Shown here: in pieces, positions 48,529 to 56,945 of the stretch
How positions within the stretch are numbered: the stretch's first letter is position 1
How the letters are laid out: each line of letters begins with the position of its first letter
NCBI GenBank assembly: GCA_963701385.1
Contig: CAVOZW010000012.1
Span: 47,553-111,552, forward strand
From: B30-G6 sp963701385
GTDB lineage: Bacteria; Desulfobacterota; Desulfobacteria; Desulfobacterales; B30-G6
Length of the DNA stretch: 64,000 bases
Direction of reading: 5' to 3'
Notes under the pieces: model-generated
What the model was told of the DNA's origin: nothing
The model's input: the letters and a program-made list of their open reading frames with translations, nothing else
Databases searched by the model: none
Made by a program: the position numbers and the translations under genes

Positions 48529-49296
48529 ATGATACGAAAAAATACTTTGGTGTGGTTGCTTGTAATTTTAGGGGTGGTCTCTATGATTTCCTGTGCCGGC
48601 GGTCAGGAAAGGCGAAAAAAGCAGGCCCGCATGACGCGGACACTCGGCGAAGCCTATATGCAGCAGGGGAATTATACGGAATCACTCAAAGAACTGATAA
48701 AAGCCGAAAAGCTGTATTCGAACGATCATCTGCTGCACAATGATCTCGGCCTGGCCTACATGGCGAAGGAGCGATTCGATAAGGCCGAATTCCACTTCAA
48801 GAAAGCCATCGAAATCCGGGCCGAATATGCGCCCGCCAAAAACAACCTGGGTACGGTATACATGGCAAAGCAGGACTGGAATGCCGCCATTGAGCAATTC
48901 AAGACCGTGGCCGGTGATATCCTGTACGCGACGCCTCACTTTCCGCTTACGAATCTGGGTATTGCCTACTACAACAAGCATGATTACGCCAATGCGGAAA
49001 GATACTATCTGGATGCACTTGATCTGCAACCCGATTTTATTTTAGCCCTTCGGGGATTGGGCAGGACTTATATTGCCATGAACAAACTTCCCCAAACGGT
49101 TGCCACACTTGAAAAAGCGGTTGCCATCGCACCCCAGTCAGCCAACCTCTTTCTGGATTTGGGTAACGCCTACCATATGTCAGGTGATAGCCAGAAAGCG
49201 TTGTTTGCCTATCAGAAAGTCACTTCCCTGTCTCCCAATACGCCCATTGCGGCGGCAGCCCAAAAAGAGATCTTGAAAATCGAGAGCCAGCAATAA
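48529..49296 (+). CDS. TPR lipoprotein (PilF/PilW-like)
   Basis: 255 residues. A lipoprotein-type signal ends at VVSMISCAGG, with Cys near residue 22, and is followed by about six TPR units (LGEAYMQQGNYTESLKELIK, LGLAYMAKERFDKAEFHFKKA and so on). PilF-type TPR lipoproteins (pilotins) help the PilQ secretin reach the outer membrane, and pilQ lies convergent just beyond the terminator, so this role is plausible but inferred. ATG 48529 follows GGGAGC. Confidence 0.75.
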   Translation: MIRKNTLVWLLVILGVVSMISCAGGQERRKKQARMTRTLGEAYMQQGNYTESLKELIKAEKLYSNDHLLHNDLGLAYMAKERFDKAEFHFKKAIEIRAEYAPAKNNLGTVYMAKQDWNAAIEQFKTVAGDILYATPHFPLTNLGIAYYNKHDYANAERYYLDALDLQPDFILALRGLGRTYIAMNKLPQTVATLEKAVAIAPQSANLFLDLGNAYHMSGDSQKALFAYQKVTSLSPNTPIAAAAQKEILKIESQQ

Positions 49297-49344
49297 ATTC
49301 GTTTTGCGAATTTATTTCAGATCCCCGTCGCATGCAACGGGGAT
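49292..49344 (+). terminator. Two stacked hairpins after the TPR lipoprotein gene
   Basis: AATAAATTCG and CGAATTTATT (49292-49316) form a perfect 10-bp stem overlapping the stop codon. ATCCCCGT and ACGGGGAT (49321-49344) form a second perfect 8-bp stem. Neither is followed by a long T-run; the true terminator is probably the third hairpin downstream. Confidence 0.5.
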
Positions 49345-49396
49345 TGCCGTAGGGTTTGAGATCGTTATTCTGCTAATCGCTATAGAAATAGCAAAT

Positions 49397-49438
49397 AAAA
49401 AGCCCGCTCATCGCATCCAAAGCGATCGCGGGCTTTTT
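49397..49438. terminator. Bidirectional intrinsic terminator
   Basis: AAAAGCCCGC (49397-49407) pairs with GCGGGCTTTT (49428-49438), giving A-run and T-run on both sides. It lies between the convergent TPR lipoprotein and pilQ genes and can end transcription in both directions. Confidence 0.85.
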
Positions 49439-49465
49439 TCAGGGGCCAGCAGAATAACAGTGCGG

Positions 49466-51858
49466 TTACATTATCTGGCGCTGTTCCAGCTTTACAATCT
49501 TGGGTGTTATAAAAATCAGCAGTTCGGAGCTCTCTTTTGAATCAGTTTCCGTTTTAAAAAACCACCCCAGGACCGGAATTTTGGATAGCCACGGGAACCC
49601 GGCTGTGGCGTTGGTTTTACGTGTTTTCATGATACCGCCGATAACGATGGTGTCACCATCGTTCACCAGGAGTTCCGTCTCTGCTTCGTTGGTCGACAAG
49701 GACGGCACACCCTGGGTGATGGTGTCGATGTCGTTCTTGGTTATCTTGATTTCCATGGAAACCCGATTGTCCGGCGTGACATGCGGCGTAACTTCCAGAA
49801 GCAGGTCGATTTCCTTAAACGATACCGAAGAGCCGCCTGTATCGTCCCTTTCAAGATACGGATATTCGAGACCTTGCTTTATTTTGGCTTTTTTATTGTC
49901 CAGGGTTACGATCTTGGGCGATGAAATAATCTTGCCTTCACCGGTGCTTTCCAACGCATTGAGCCGCGCATTCAGAACAAAGGGTGTTCCACCAATTTTA
50001 TCGAAGGTAAAGCCAACGCTGGAAGTGGCACCTGCCGCCGGGAAATTCATGGCCATGTCGCCATTCAAAATGCCATCGAACAGGTCGCTGTTTGCGGGCC
50101 CGATGCTCGCATCCCAATCAAATCCGAACTCGCTTGAGACGTCTGTACTGACTTCTGCAATACGTGCCTCGATGATAACCTGGGGCGTTACCTTGTCGAT
50201 TCTATTGACGATTTCCTTTGCCTGCCAAACCTTGTCTGCCGTATCGGTCAGGATGATCTGGTTATTGCGGGTGTCGACACTGACCGTCCCTCTCTCTGGT
50301 GTCAAGATATTTTTAACGTGGGGCAGGATCTCGGTTCCGGCATTACTGTAGTTGACTGCGATATACTCGGTGACCAGGGGTTCCAGCGCCTTTTCCTGCT
50401 GTAACGATTTCTGGGCTGCCGCAATTTTAGCAGCCCTGAGCTCTTCCTCGTTTTTTAGCGTGTTCAATGTGGCAATACGAATGATGTCATCCTCATGGGC
50501 CTTACCCAGCTGGTTCATCCGCAAAACCAGATCCAGGACCTGATCCCAGGGAACCGGCTTGTCGAGGGTCAAGGTCACCCGGCCTGAGACATCTTTGTCG
50601 ATGGCAAAGTTTTTACCACTAATTTCTCTCAGGATACGGAATACATTCTTGATATCTGTTTCAAAAAAGTCCAGAGCAATTTTTTCGCCGGTATATTTTT
50701 TGGGCTTGTATGAGCGCATCGTGGCCATGGAAACGTCGCCCACTTCTGCAGCAGCCTCGACCGGTTCCACGCCAGCAGGTTGGGTCAGCCCTTGGACGCC
50801 GGTGCCTGTTGATTCGTCTTCTATGGCCAACTCAGCCATGATGGTTTTCCATGGTGGCAGATCGGCATCCGCCAGAGGCTTGGGTGGAATCGATGAAGCC
50901 TCAAAGTGAACCATGATGAAATTTTCATTCTGTTCCACAAAGTAAGGTACGGATTCACGCAGTTCAATGGAGAAGAGCGTTTCGGTTTTCATTTCTGATT
51001 TTTGAACCGGCAGGATCCGGTTAACGGCACTTTCGAATCGGGTAGTTACCAAAGGATGCTTTCGGTATTCAGGAAGGTTGGTATTGTTTAATTGCAGCTG
51101 GACCCACGTGTCGGTCTTTTTCTTGATGCTGTAAGTTACCGGATGCGTCGTTCCGATGATCACCGTCGATTTTCCAGCTTCTTCGCTGGCAAAATCTATT
51201 CGGTTGACCCAAGCCGGACCTGTTGCCTCTTTATCGGCAGAAGCGCTCTCGGCCATATTCGCCATGGATTCCTGATTCGCTTCCACCGTATCTGTCACCT
51301 CGGCCGTTGCCGTATCACTGGCGACAACGATGGCCAAGGGGGTTTCCAGCACTGCCGATGCCGGTGTCCCGGTAGCGTTGCTCATGGCGGATTCAATCGC
51401 TTTTTCACCTGCAACCGTTTGGAATACGACGCTCAGACCCCTTTCTGAACGGATCACCTCATAGGGAACATCTTGCTTAAGTCCGATCTCAATTCTTGAG
51501 GCTTTTCCCTCAGCCGAGATAGCCGCTGCCGTTACAGAGCCAATCACGTCATTATCGATAGCGATATCTGTTACGGCACCTTCAAGCACCGTTTCGGGAA
51601 AATAGAGCACAACACTCAGGGGAATAGGTTTTTTGACAGAGGTATAGGTCAACAGGCGATTGCTACCAATTTCTACTTTGAATTGATCACTTTCCTGCAG
51701 CGTAGAAATTGATTGGATTGCCTTGAGTTCAAGCGGTTTAACAACATCCGGTGAAACAGATGGCTGTTTCGCTGAACAAGCCCCAGTACCATCATCCATG
51801 CAATCAGAACCATGATGACTGCTGTTTGGGTAAATAAACTTTTCCTTGAGTCTGCCAT
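49466..51858 (-). CDS. pilQ: Type IV pilus secretin PilQ, one frame break near the start
   Basis: About 797 residues. The true start lies at 51858, MADSRKSLFTQTAV, giving a lipoprotein-like signal ending MVLGACSAKQ. The frames join only if one base is added in the C4 run at 51781-51784 (GGGG on the coding strand). After the signal come AMIN-type domains, an STN domain near residue 405 (KIALDFFETDIKNVFRILREISG), an N-domain and the secretin domain with NDGDTIVIGGIMKT and PWLSKIPVLGWFF. It forms the outer-membrane pore for the pilus. It ends the pilMNOPQ operon. Confidence 0.88.
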
Positions 51859-51859
51859 G

Positions 51860-52549
51860 TTATTCTTCTCCGGGAGGTTTCGGAAGTTTGATTTCTTTTT
51901 CCGTCGCTATCATTTTACCTTCGAAATTTTCTATCAGTTCTTCAACAACAACCCTGTCTTTCAATATTTTTGTAACCTTGCCATCGCGTCTTCCTATATA
52001 GGTGCCTTTGGTTATGATATACCCCTTTCCGGTCGCTTCTTCCACAAGCGCTTTGTTGCCACTTGAGGCCCTGATAATCGCTCTCAGTTTCAGCTGACTG
52101 AGTTCGATCTTTTCTAAAGGGGTCTTGGTGCGCTCTGGTATAACGACACCCTTTGCATCGACCGGCGCCTCCTTTTCGACCTTGACCGGCTCGTCTCTGA
52201 CCAGGGGAACAAAGGGGTCGGTCCTTCCCTTGGGATCATATCCAAAGGTCAGCTCAGGTATCAGTGTTTGGGCGTCGAACGTTTCCAAAAGGGGCTTGGC
52301 TGTCGGTTTTGTCTCCGCCAAGCCTGCCTGGGATTCCACCGGTGGCGTCTTTTGAGGGGCCGTCACCGTTGAAATTTCTTTTGCTTTGGCCGTCTGAGGT
52401 ACGACCTCCTGCATCTCGGTGGATATTTTCTGACTGACAACCGTAGATGGCTTTTCAGCCTTATCAGCCTTTTCCTGGCAACCGACATGCAGTACCAGCA
52501 GACCCAGCAAACAGATGGCGATTCGTATGAAAAAGGTATGCTTAGACAT
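51860..52549 (-). CDS. pilP: Type IV pilus assembly lipoprotein PilP
   Basis: 229 residues. A lipobox LHVGC near residue 24 follows a short signal, then a Pro/Lys/Glu-rich linker and the small PilP beta-domain (LKAIIRASSGNKALVEEATGKGYIITKGTYIGRRDGKV). PilP links PilNO to PilQ. The ATG at 52549 gives the better signal peptide; the ATG at 52564 has AGGGA immediately in front, too close for normal use. Confidence 0.85.
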   Translation of the reverse strand: MSKHTFFIRIAICLLGLLVLHVGCQEKADKAEKPSTVVSQKISTEMQEVVPQTAKAKEISTVTAPQKTPPVESQAGLAETKPTAKPLLETFDAQTLIPELTFGYDPKGRTDPFVPLVRDEPVKVEKEAPVDAKGVVIPERTKTPLEKIELSQLKLRAIIRASSGNKALVEEATGKGYIITKGTYIGRRDGKVTKILKDRVVVEELIENFEGKMIATEKEIKLPKPPGEE

Positions 52550-52576
52550 AGTGGTAGCTATCATTCCCTGCGATTA

Positions 52577-53200
52577 TTATTTCTTCTTCTTTTTCGACGG
52601 TTTCTTTTTGACGGGTTCGATAAATTTATAGGTAACAGCCGTACAGGATGTTGAAAGTTTAACACCGTCCTTGTCCGGCACCATGTTGGCGGCATCAATC
52701 GTCACGATCCTGGGTAAATTTGATATCTTGTCAAAAAACATCGCCACGTTATGATATCCTCCCGACACCCGGATTGAAATGGGGACTTCTGCATAGAACT
52801 CCTTGGATTTTTCCGCGTTGGGCTCAAAACTTGTGATATCAAGACCAGCATCTCTTGCGGCCTGTGAAATACCCGCCAGCAGGGCTGGAATCTCCTCTTT
52901 CTCCGGCAGCGCTTTCATGACAATATTGAATTGGGCTTCTGCCGCCTTCATTTTGGTACGATAATAATTGAGTTGTTTGGCCGTCTTCCTTGCCTTGTCG
53001 AGTTTTTCTGCGAGGGTCTTGTATTCTGATTCGAGTTTGCTGATTTGCTTGTGTTTTGGCAGATAAGCAAAATATGCGAAACCTCCCACCAGAACTGCGA
53101 TGGCTGAAAAATAGATCAATACCCGCTGCAGTTTGGTTCTGGCTTCTACCCATTCGATAGCAGGTGCAAATGCTTGCAAGGAAAGGTTTAATTTTTTCAT
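52577..53200 (-). CDS. pilO: Type IV pilus assembly protein PilO
   Basis: 207 residues. One membrane helix (about 28-46), a coiled coil (about 50-95) and a ferredoxin-like PilO domain (EEIPALLAGISQAARDAGLDI). The C-terminus is a lysine run. It pairs with PilN in the inner-membrane alignment complex. It overlaps pilN by 4 bp. Confidence 0.9.
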   Translation of the reverse strand: MKKLNLSLQAFAPAIEWVEARTKLQRVLIYFSAIAVLVGGFAYFAYLPKHKQISKLESEYKTLAEKLDKARKTAKQLNYYRTKMKAAEAQFNIVMKALPEKEEIPALLAGISQAARDAGLDITSFEPNAEKSKEFYAEVPISIRVSGGYHNVAMFFDKISNLPRIVTIDAANMVPDKDGVKLSTSCTAVTYKFIEPVKKKPSKKKKK

Positions 53201-53799
53201 GATTTTTTCGTTTTTCCTGCGTTATCTGGTTGCTTGGCCTTTGGGGGGGCCGCCTTGGTCAGAGTAACGTTAAAACTCTTTAAATTCAGACTTTTACCTT
53301 TGACTTGCTGCTGCTTAAGCGACTTCAATGTAACATTGGTGTAGGCAACGGTCCCGCTCCCCTCCAGACTCTTCATAAAGTCGGCAATGGTCCTCTCATC
53401 CAGCGCGATCCCACGAATTGTAATATTATCCCCCTGAACACTCAAATTGGTAAACCACATCCGTTCCTTGATGATCAGTTCGGTCATGGACTCCATAATC
53501 TTCACCGCATCCCTGCGGCCACCTTCAAGGGTTTCTATTACCTTGATTTTTTGTTCTAGATTGCTGAGCGTCTTTTTTATCTGATCGATTTCTTTATTGA
53601 TTTTATCATACTTTGCAATTTGAGTGATGGTATCCTGGTTTCGGGCCTTCAATTTGGATATTTTGTTGCCCAACCATATATTCCAGTAGACCACTGCAAT
53701 AATGATCAGTGCAAAAGAAAGCAGAAAGATTGATATCTGTCTCCTGACATTCTCTTTCTTACGGGCAGCCCTGAAAGGTAGTAGATTGATTCGTATCAT
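53197..53799 (-). CDS. pilN: Type IV pilus assembly protein PilN
   Basis: 200 residues. The cytoplasmic INLLPFRAARKKENVRR motif that binds PilM is at the N-terminus, followed by one membrane helix (about 23-43), a coiled coil and a periplasmic domain. Overlaps pilM and pilO by 4 bp each, so the run is translationally coupled. Confidence 0.92.
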   Translation of the reverse strand: MIRINLLPFRAARKKENVRRQISIFLLSFALIIIAVVYWNIWLGNKISKLKARNQDTITQIAKYDKINKEIDQIKKTLSNLEQKIKVIETLEGGRRDAVKIMESMTELIIKERMWFTNLSVQGDNITIRGIALDERTIADFMKSLEGSGTVAYTNVTLKSLKQQQVKGKSLNLKSFNVTLTKAAPPKAKQPDNAGKTKKS

Positions 53800-54851
53800 T
53801 TGTCATCCACTCTTCTGATCGCAAGTCCCATGCAAATAGCTGCCTGGGGAGCGATACTTTCGATATAAGATGGCTCAAAACGGCTTTCGTCAGCAGAAAT
53901 GTGCTCAAAAGGATTGATCGTCTGAACTTCTGCCGATGTTTCCACCGCCAACAACTGCCGGAATTCCTTGATACCGCCGCCGCCACCGCTAAGTACGATC
54001 TTCTTAATCTGCTCGTCCGGATAGGTTGAATAAAAAAAATCGAGCGCACGACGAATTTCCGTGCACCAGTCCGTTACGACGGCAGACACGATATCGGCCA
54101 GGTCTTCCTTGGAAATCTTGTCGCTCTGCTCGCCAAACTTGAGCTTTTCTGCCTCTTCCATGGTCGAATCGGTGATGGAAGCAATTCTCTGGTTGATCTG
54201 TCCGCATCCAAGGGAAACATCCCGCATGAAGACAGAGGCATCGTCCTTGAGGATATTCAAAGATGTCTTGCTGGCGCCGATATCGATCAGGGCCACGTTT
54301 TCATCTTTCGAATCGTAGTTGACCTCAAATATATTTTGAAGCGCAAAGGCATCGACATCGATGATACAGGGATTCAGGCCGGCCAGTTGGGCAAGATTCA
54401 CATAATCATTTACCATGTCTTTTTTGGCCGCTACCAGCAAAACGCTCATCTGGTTGGGGTTTTGCTCATTTTCACCCAGAATCTGAAAATCAAGATTCAC
54501 ATCGCTGATGTCAAAAGGAATATACTGCTCTGCCTCGAAATGGATGCTTTCCTGGAGTTGGTCTTCGGACATGGTCTGAACATTGATCTTCTTCACAATA
54601 ACTGAATATCCACCGATGGATATGGCGACATTGTGTTCCCGGATGCTATGGGTCTGGAAGAGCTGCCGAATGGCGTTGGCAACGACATCGGGACTCTTGA
54701 TGGAACCATCTTCAATGAGCCCCGATTCGATGTCGATCATTCCGAACTTTTCTAGCGTTCGGCCTTTCTTTGTCTCGAATATCTCGCATGCTTTGATGGT
54801 TCGAGAGCCAATATCCAAACCAACGAGATGGTCTTTTCTTTTGAAAACCAT
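53796..54851 (-). CDS. pilM: Type IV pilus assembly ATPase-like protein PilM
   Basis: 351 residues of actin-like fold. GLDIGSRTIKACEI and ALIDIGASKTSLNIL are phosphate-binding motifs, and IVLSGGGGGIKEFRQLL the adenosine motif. PilM is a cytoplasmic ring that binds PilN. It is first in the operon. pilA, pilB, pilC and pilT are not in the window. Confidence 0.92.
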   Translation of the reverse strand: MVFKRKDHLVGLDIGSRTIKACEIFETKKGRTLEKFGMIDIESGLIEDGSIKSPDVVANAIRQLFQTHSIREHNVAISIGGYSVIVKKINVQTMSEDQLQESIHFEAEQYIPFDISDVNLDFQILGENEQNPNQMSVLLVAAKKDMVNDYVNLAQLAGLNPCIIDVDAFALQNIFEVNYDSKDENVALIDIGASKTSLNILKDDASVFMRDVSLGCGQINQRIASITDSTMEEAEKLKFGEQSDKISKEDLADIVSAVVTDWCTEIRRALDFFYSTYPDEQIKKIVLSGGGGGIKEFRQLLAVETSAEVQTINPFEHISADESRFEPSYIESIAPQAAICMGLAIRRVDDK

Positions 54852-54860
54852 AATAAGCTC

Positions 54861-55058
54861 TTAATCACCGAATATTTTATTTTTGTCAGAAAGCTTAAAT
54901 CCAAGCGCCAGCAGTATCTTTCGCTTGGTTTCCATCCGGCACGGCATGCCCTGCTCGATACGGGTAATCGTGATTGGGGAAACATTGGCCTCACGAGCAA
55001 GTTCAGATTTGCTCATTAAAAGCGATTCTCTAATTTTTTTCAAGGAATTTTTCGTCAT
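54861..55058 (-). CDS. Small XRE-family HTH regulator upstream of pilM
   Basis: 65 residues, almost entirely one helix-turn-helix: SLLMSKSELAREANVSPITI then RIEQGMPCRMETKRKILLAL. It has no other domain. It lies 9 bp upstream of pilM on the same strand and is probably co-transcribed with the pilus genes. The 33-bp palindrome at 55172-55204, 114 bp before its start, is a natural candidate for its operator. An ATG four codons earlier (55070) is an alternative start; neither has a clear ribosome site. Confidence 0.75.
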   Translation of the reverse strand: MTKNSLKKIRESLLMSKSELAREANVSPITITRIEQGMPCRMETKRKILLALGFKLSDKNKIFGD

Positions 55059-55171
55059 AATGATAGGCATAGGTTTGAAAATTATTGATAAGAATCTGAA
55101 ACCTTATAATAAAAACCTGTTCGGATATTTAATTTGGCTTCTATCTTTGAATGAAAGTTGAGCAATGTCAA

Positions 55172-55204
55172 GTAAAATTATATATAAATTATATATAATT
55201 TTAC
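55172..55204. promoter_or_regulatory. Perfect 33-bp AT-rich palindrome
   Basis: The arm GTAAAATTATATATAA (55172-55187), one central base, then its exact complement TTATATATAATTTTAC (55189-55204). The half-site GTAAAATTA recurs at 55233-55241. It sits between the divergent pilus-regulator and mla operons, upstream of both. An operator for the adjacent HTH protein is the simplest guess; a terminator is unlikely since it lies upstream of both genes. Confidence 0.65.
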
Positions 55205-55211
55205 TCAATTG

Positions 55212-55251
55212 CCATATATTGTGTCTTGTTAGGTAAAATTACTATATATGG
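55212..55251. promoter_or_regulatory. Second inverted repeat in the pilus/mla divergent region
   Basis: CCATATAT (55212-55219) and ATATATGG (55244-55251) are exact complements. The space between contains the third copy of the GTAAAATTA half-site (55233-55241). Together with the 33-bp palindrome this makes a cluster of AT-rich sites about 80 bp long; the rest of the gap 55059-55428 shows no gene. Confidence 0.5.
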
Positions 55252-55428
55252 TATCGCCTCAAACCGACAATTCCATACCATTGCGTATAAATTGGAGCAG
55301 AAACTTCTTTAGATACCGCATGTCCTTGACTTTAATCACCAGCTTCCTTATATGTTCTGTTAACAAACCATCTGCCAGTCTGCCAACACCTTTCATGGGA
55401 CGGATCAAGACGTTCACGACAGGTCTTT

Positions 55429-56199
55429 ATGATAAAAATTCTCGAGTTTGCCGGAAGACCCTTTATCCGTATCGCTGAGGAATTCGGAAAGGTTTTATTG
55501 CTATTTATAGCAACGGTTTCGTGGCTTTTCCGACCACCTTTCCGATTTCGCGTGATCTTCAAACAAATGGAATTTGTCGGCGTCGGCTCATTGCCCGTGG
55601 TTCTCATAACAGGCACCTTCACGGGAATGGTTCTCGCCATTCAGACTTACTATGGGTTTAGAATGTTTGGAGGAGAAAGTCTGGTGGGTGCAACGGTGGC
55701 CTTGTCCATGACCAGGGAATTGGGCCCTGCGATCACCGCATTGATGGTGACCGGCCGGGCGGGCTCTTCCATGGCTGCCGAAATCGGAACCATGCGTGTT
55801 ACGGAACAGGTCGACGCACTCTACAGCATGTCCGTAAACCCGGTTCAATATCTCATCATGCCCCGTGTGGTGGCTGGAATCGTCATGCTGCCGATATTGA
55901 CGGTCACATCGGACTTCATCGGTATCCTGGGCGGATATTTTGTGGGTGTTCACCTGCTGAATATCAACTCTGGTATCTTTATTGCCAGAATCATCGAATT
56001 CGTCGATCTCAATGACATTTTCAATGGATTGATAAAATCTGCCTTTTTTGGTTTGATTCTGTCCTTGGTCGGCTGTTACAAGGGCTTTAACACCACAGGC
56101 GGGGCAGCCGGCGTGGGTAGAGCGACCACACAGGCCGTTGTCTACGCATCCGTATCCATATTAATAAGCGATTACTTTCTGACCGCGGTTATGTTTTGA
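55429..56199 (+). CDS. mlaE: MlaE-type lipid ABC transporter permease
   Basis: 256 residues with about five membrane segments and the MlaE signature: GVGSLPVVLITGTFTGMVLA, SMTRELGPAITALMVTGR, GSSMAAEIGTMRVTEQVDAL. It moves phospholipids together with MlaF and MlaD between the membranes. A TTG overlap joins it to mlaF. Confidence 0.9.
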   Translation: MIKILEFAGRPFIRIAEEFGKVLLLFIATVSWLFRPPFRFRVIFKQMEFVGVGSLPVVLITGTFTGMVLAIQTYYGFRMFGGESLVGATVALSMTRELGPAITALMVTGRAGSSMAAEIGTMRVTEQVDALYSMSVNPVQYLIMPRVVAGIVMLPILTVTSDFIGILGGYFVGVHLLNINSGIFIARIIEFVDLNDIFNGLIKSAFFGLILSLVGCYKGFNTTGGAAGVGRATTQAVVYASVSILISDYFLTAVMF

Positions 56200-56939
56200 A
56201 AATTATTCTTGAAAATATTTCTAAATCTTTTGGCAAACAAAAGGTTCTGGACAATCTCGATCTGACCCTCGAATCAAAAAAAATAACTTTCATTATCGGT
56301 CAGAGTGGTGGCGGTAAGAGTGTCCTCCTAAAACACATGATCGGTCTCGTTAAACCCGATTCCGGCCGGATTCTTGTTGACGACACCGATATCGCCACAT
56401 TGAACGAAGCAGAACTAAATGAAATACGTAAAAATTTCGGTATGCTATTTCAGGATGCCGCGCTCTTCGATTCCATGTCGGTTGGAGAAAATGTGGCCTT
56501 TCCCCTCAAGGAACATCGACGACTTCCGAAAAAAGAGCTGCAACGGATCGTCACCGAGAAACTGCAGCAGGTTGGGCTGACCGACGTAACGGGAAAAATG
56601 CCCTCGGAGTTGTCCGGGGGAATGCGCAAGCGGGTTGGACTTGCCAGGGCCATTGCACTTGACCCCAAAATTATTCTGTTCGATGAACCCACCACCGGTC
56701 TTGACCCCATCATGTGTGATGCCATTGATCGGCTCATTGTTGAAACCCAGAAGACGACCGGCGCAACCTGTGTGGTTATCAGCCACGACATCGAATCAAC
56801 CTTTAAAATTGCCCACAGGGTCGCAATGTTATATAAAGGCAAGATCATTGCCTATGGATCACCGGAAGACATACAATCCTCGAGCAATCCGGTGCTCAGA
56901 CAGTTTATCGAAGGTAAACATAACCCTGATATCGGTTAG
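56196..56939 (+). CDS. mlaF: MlaF-type lipid ABC transporter ATPase
   Basis: 247 residues. Walker A GQSGGGKSVLLKHM, signature LSGGMRKRVGLARAI, Walker B IILFDEPTTGLDP and the switch His in VVISHD are all present. The start is TTG, overlapping the mlaE stop (TTGA). It powers the transporter from the cytoplasm. Confidence 0.92.
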   Translation: MKIILENISKSFGKQKVLDNLDLTLESKKITFIIGQSGGGKSVLLKHMIGLVKPDSGRILVDDTDIATLNEAELNEIRKNFGMLFQDAALFDSMSVGENVAFPLKEHRRLPKKELQRIVTEKLQQVGLTDVTGKMPSELSGGMRKRVGLARAIALDPKIILFDEPTTGLDPIMCDAIDRLIVETQKTTGATCVVISHDIESTFKIAHRVAMLYKGKIIAYGSPEDIQSSSNPVLRQFIEGKHNPDIG

Positions 56940-56945
56940 GACATC

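Noticed and set aside
49500..50909. Plus-strand ORFs of 283 and 116 residues
   Set aside because: Antisense shadows of pilQ, low-complexity Ser/Ile-rich translation.
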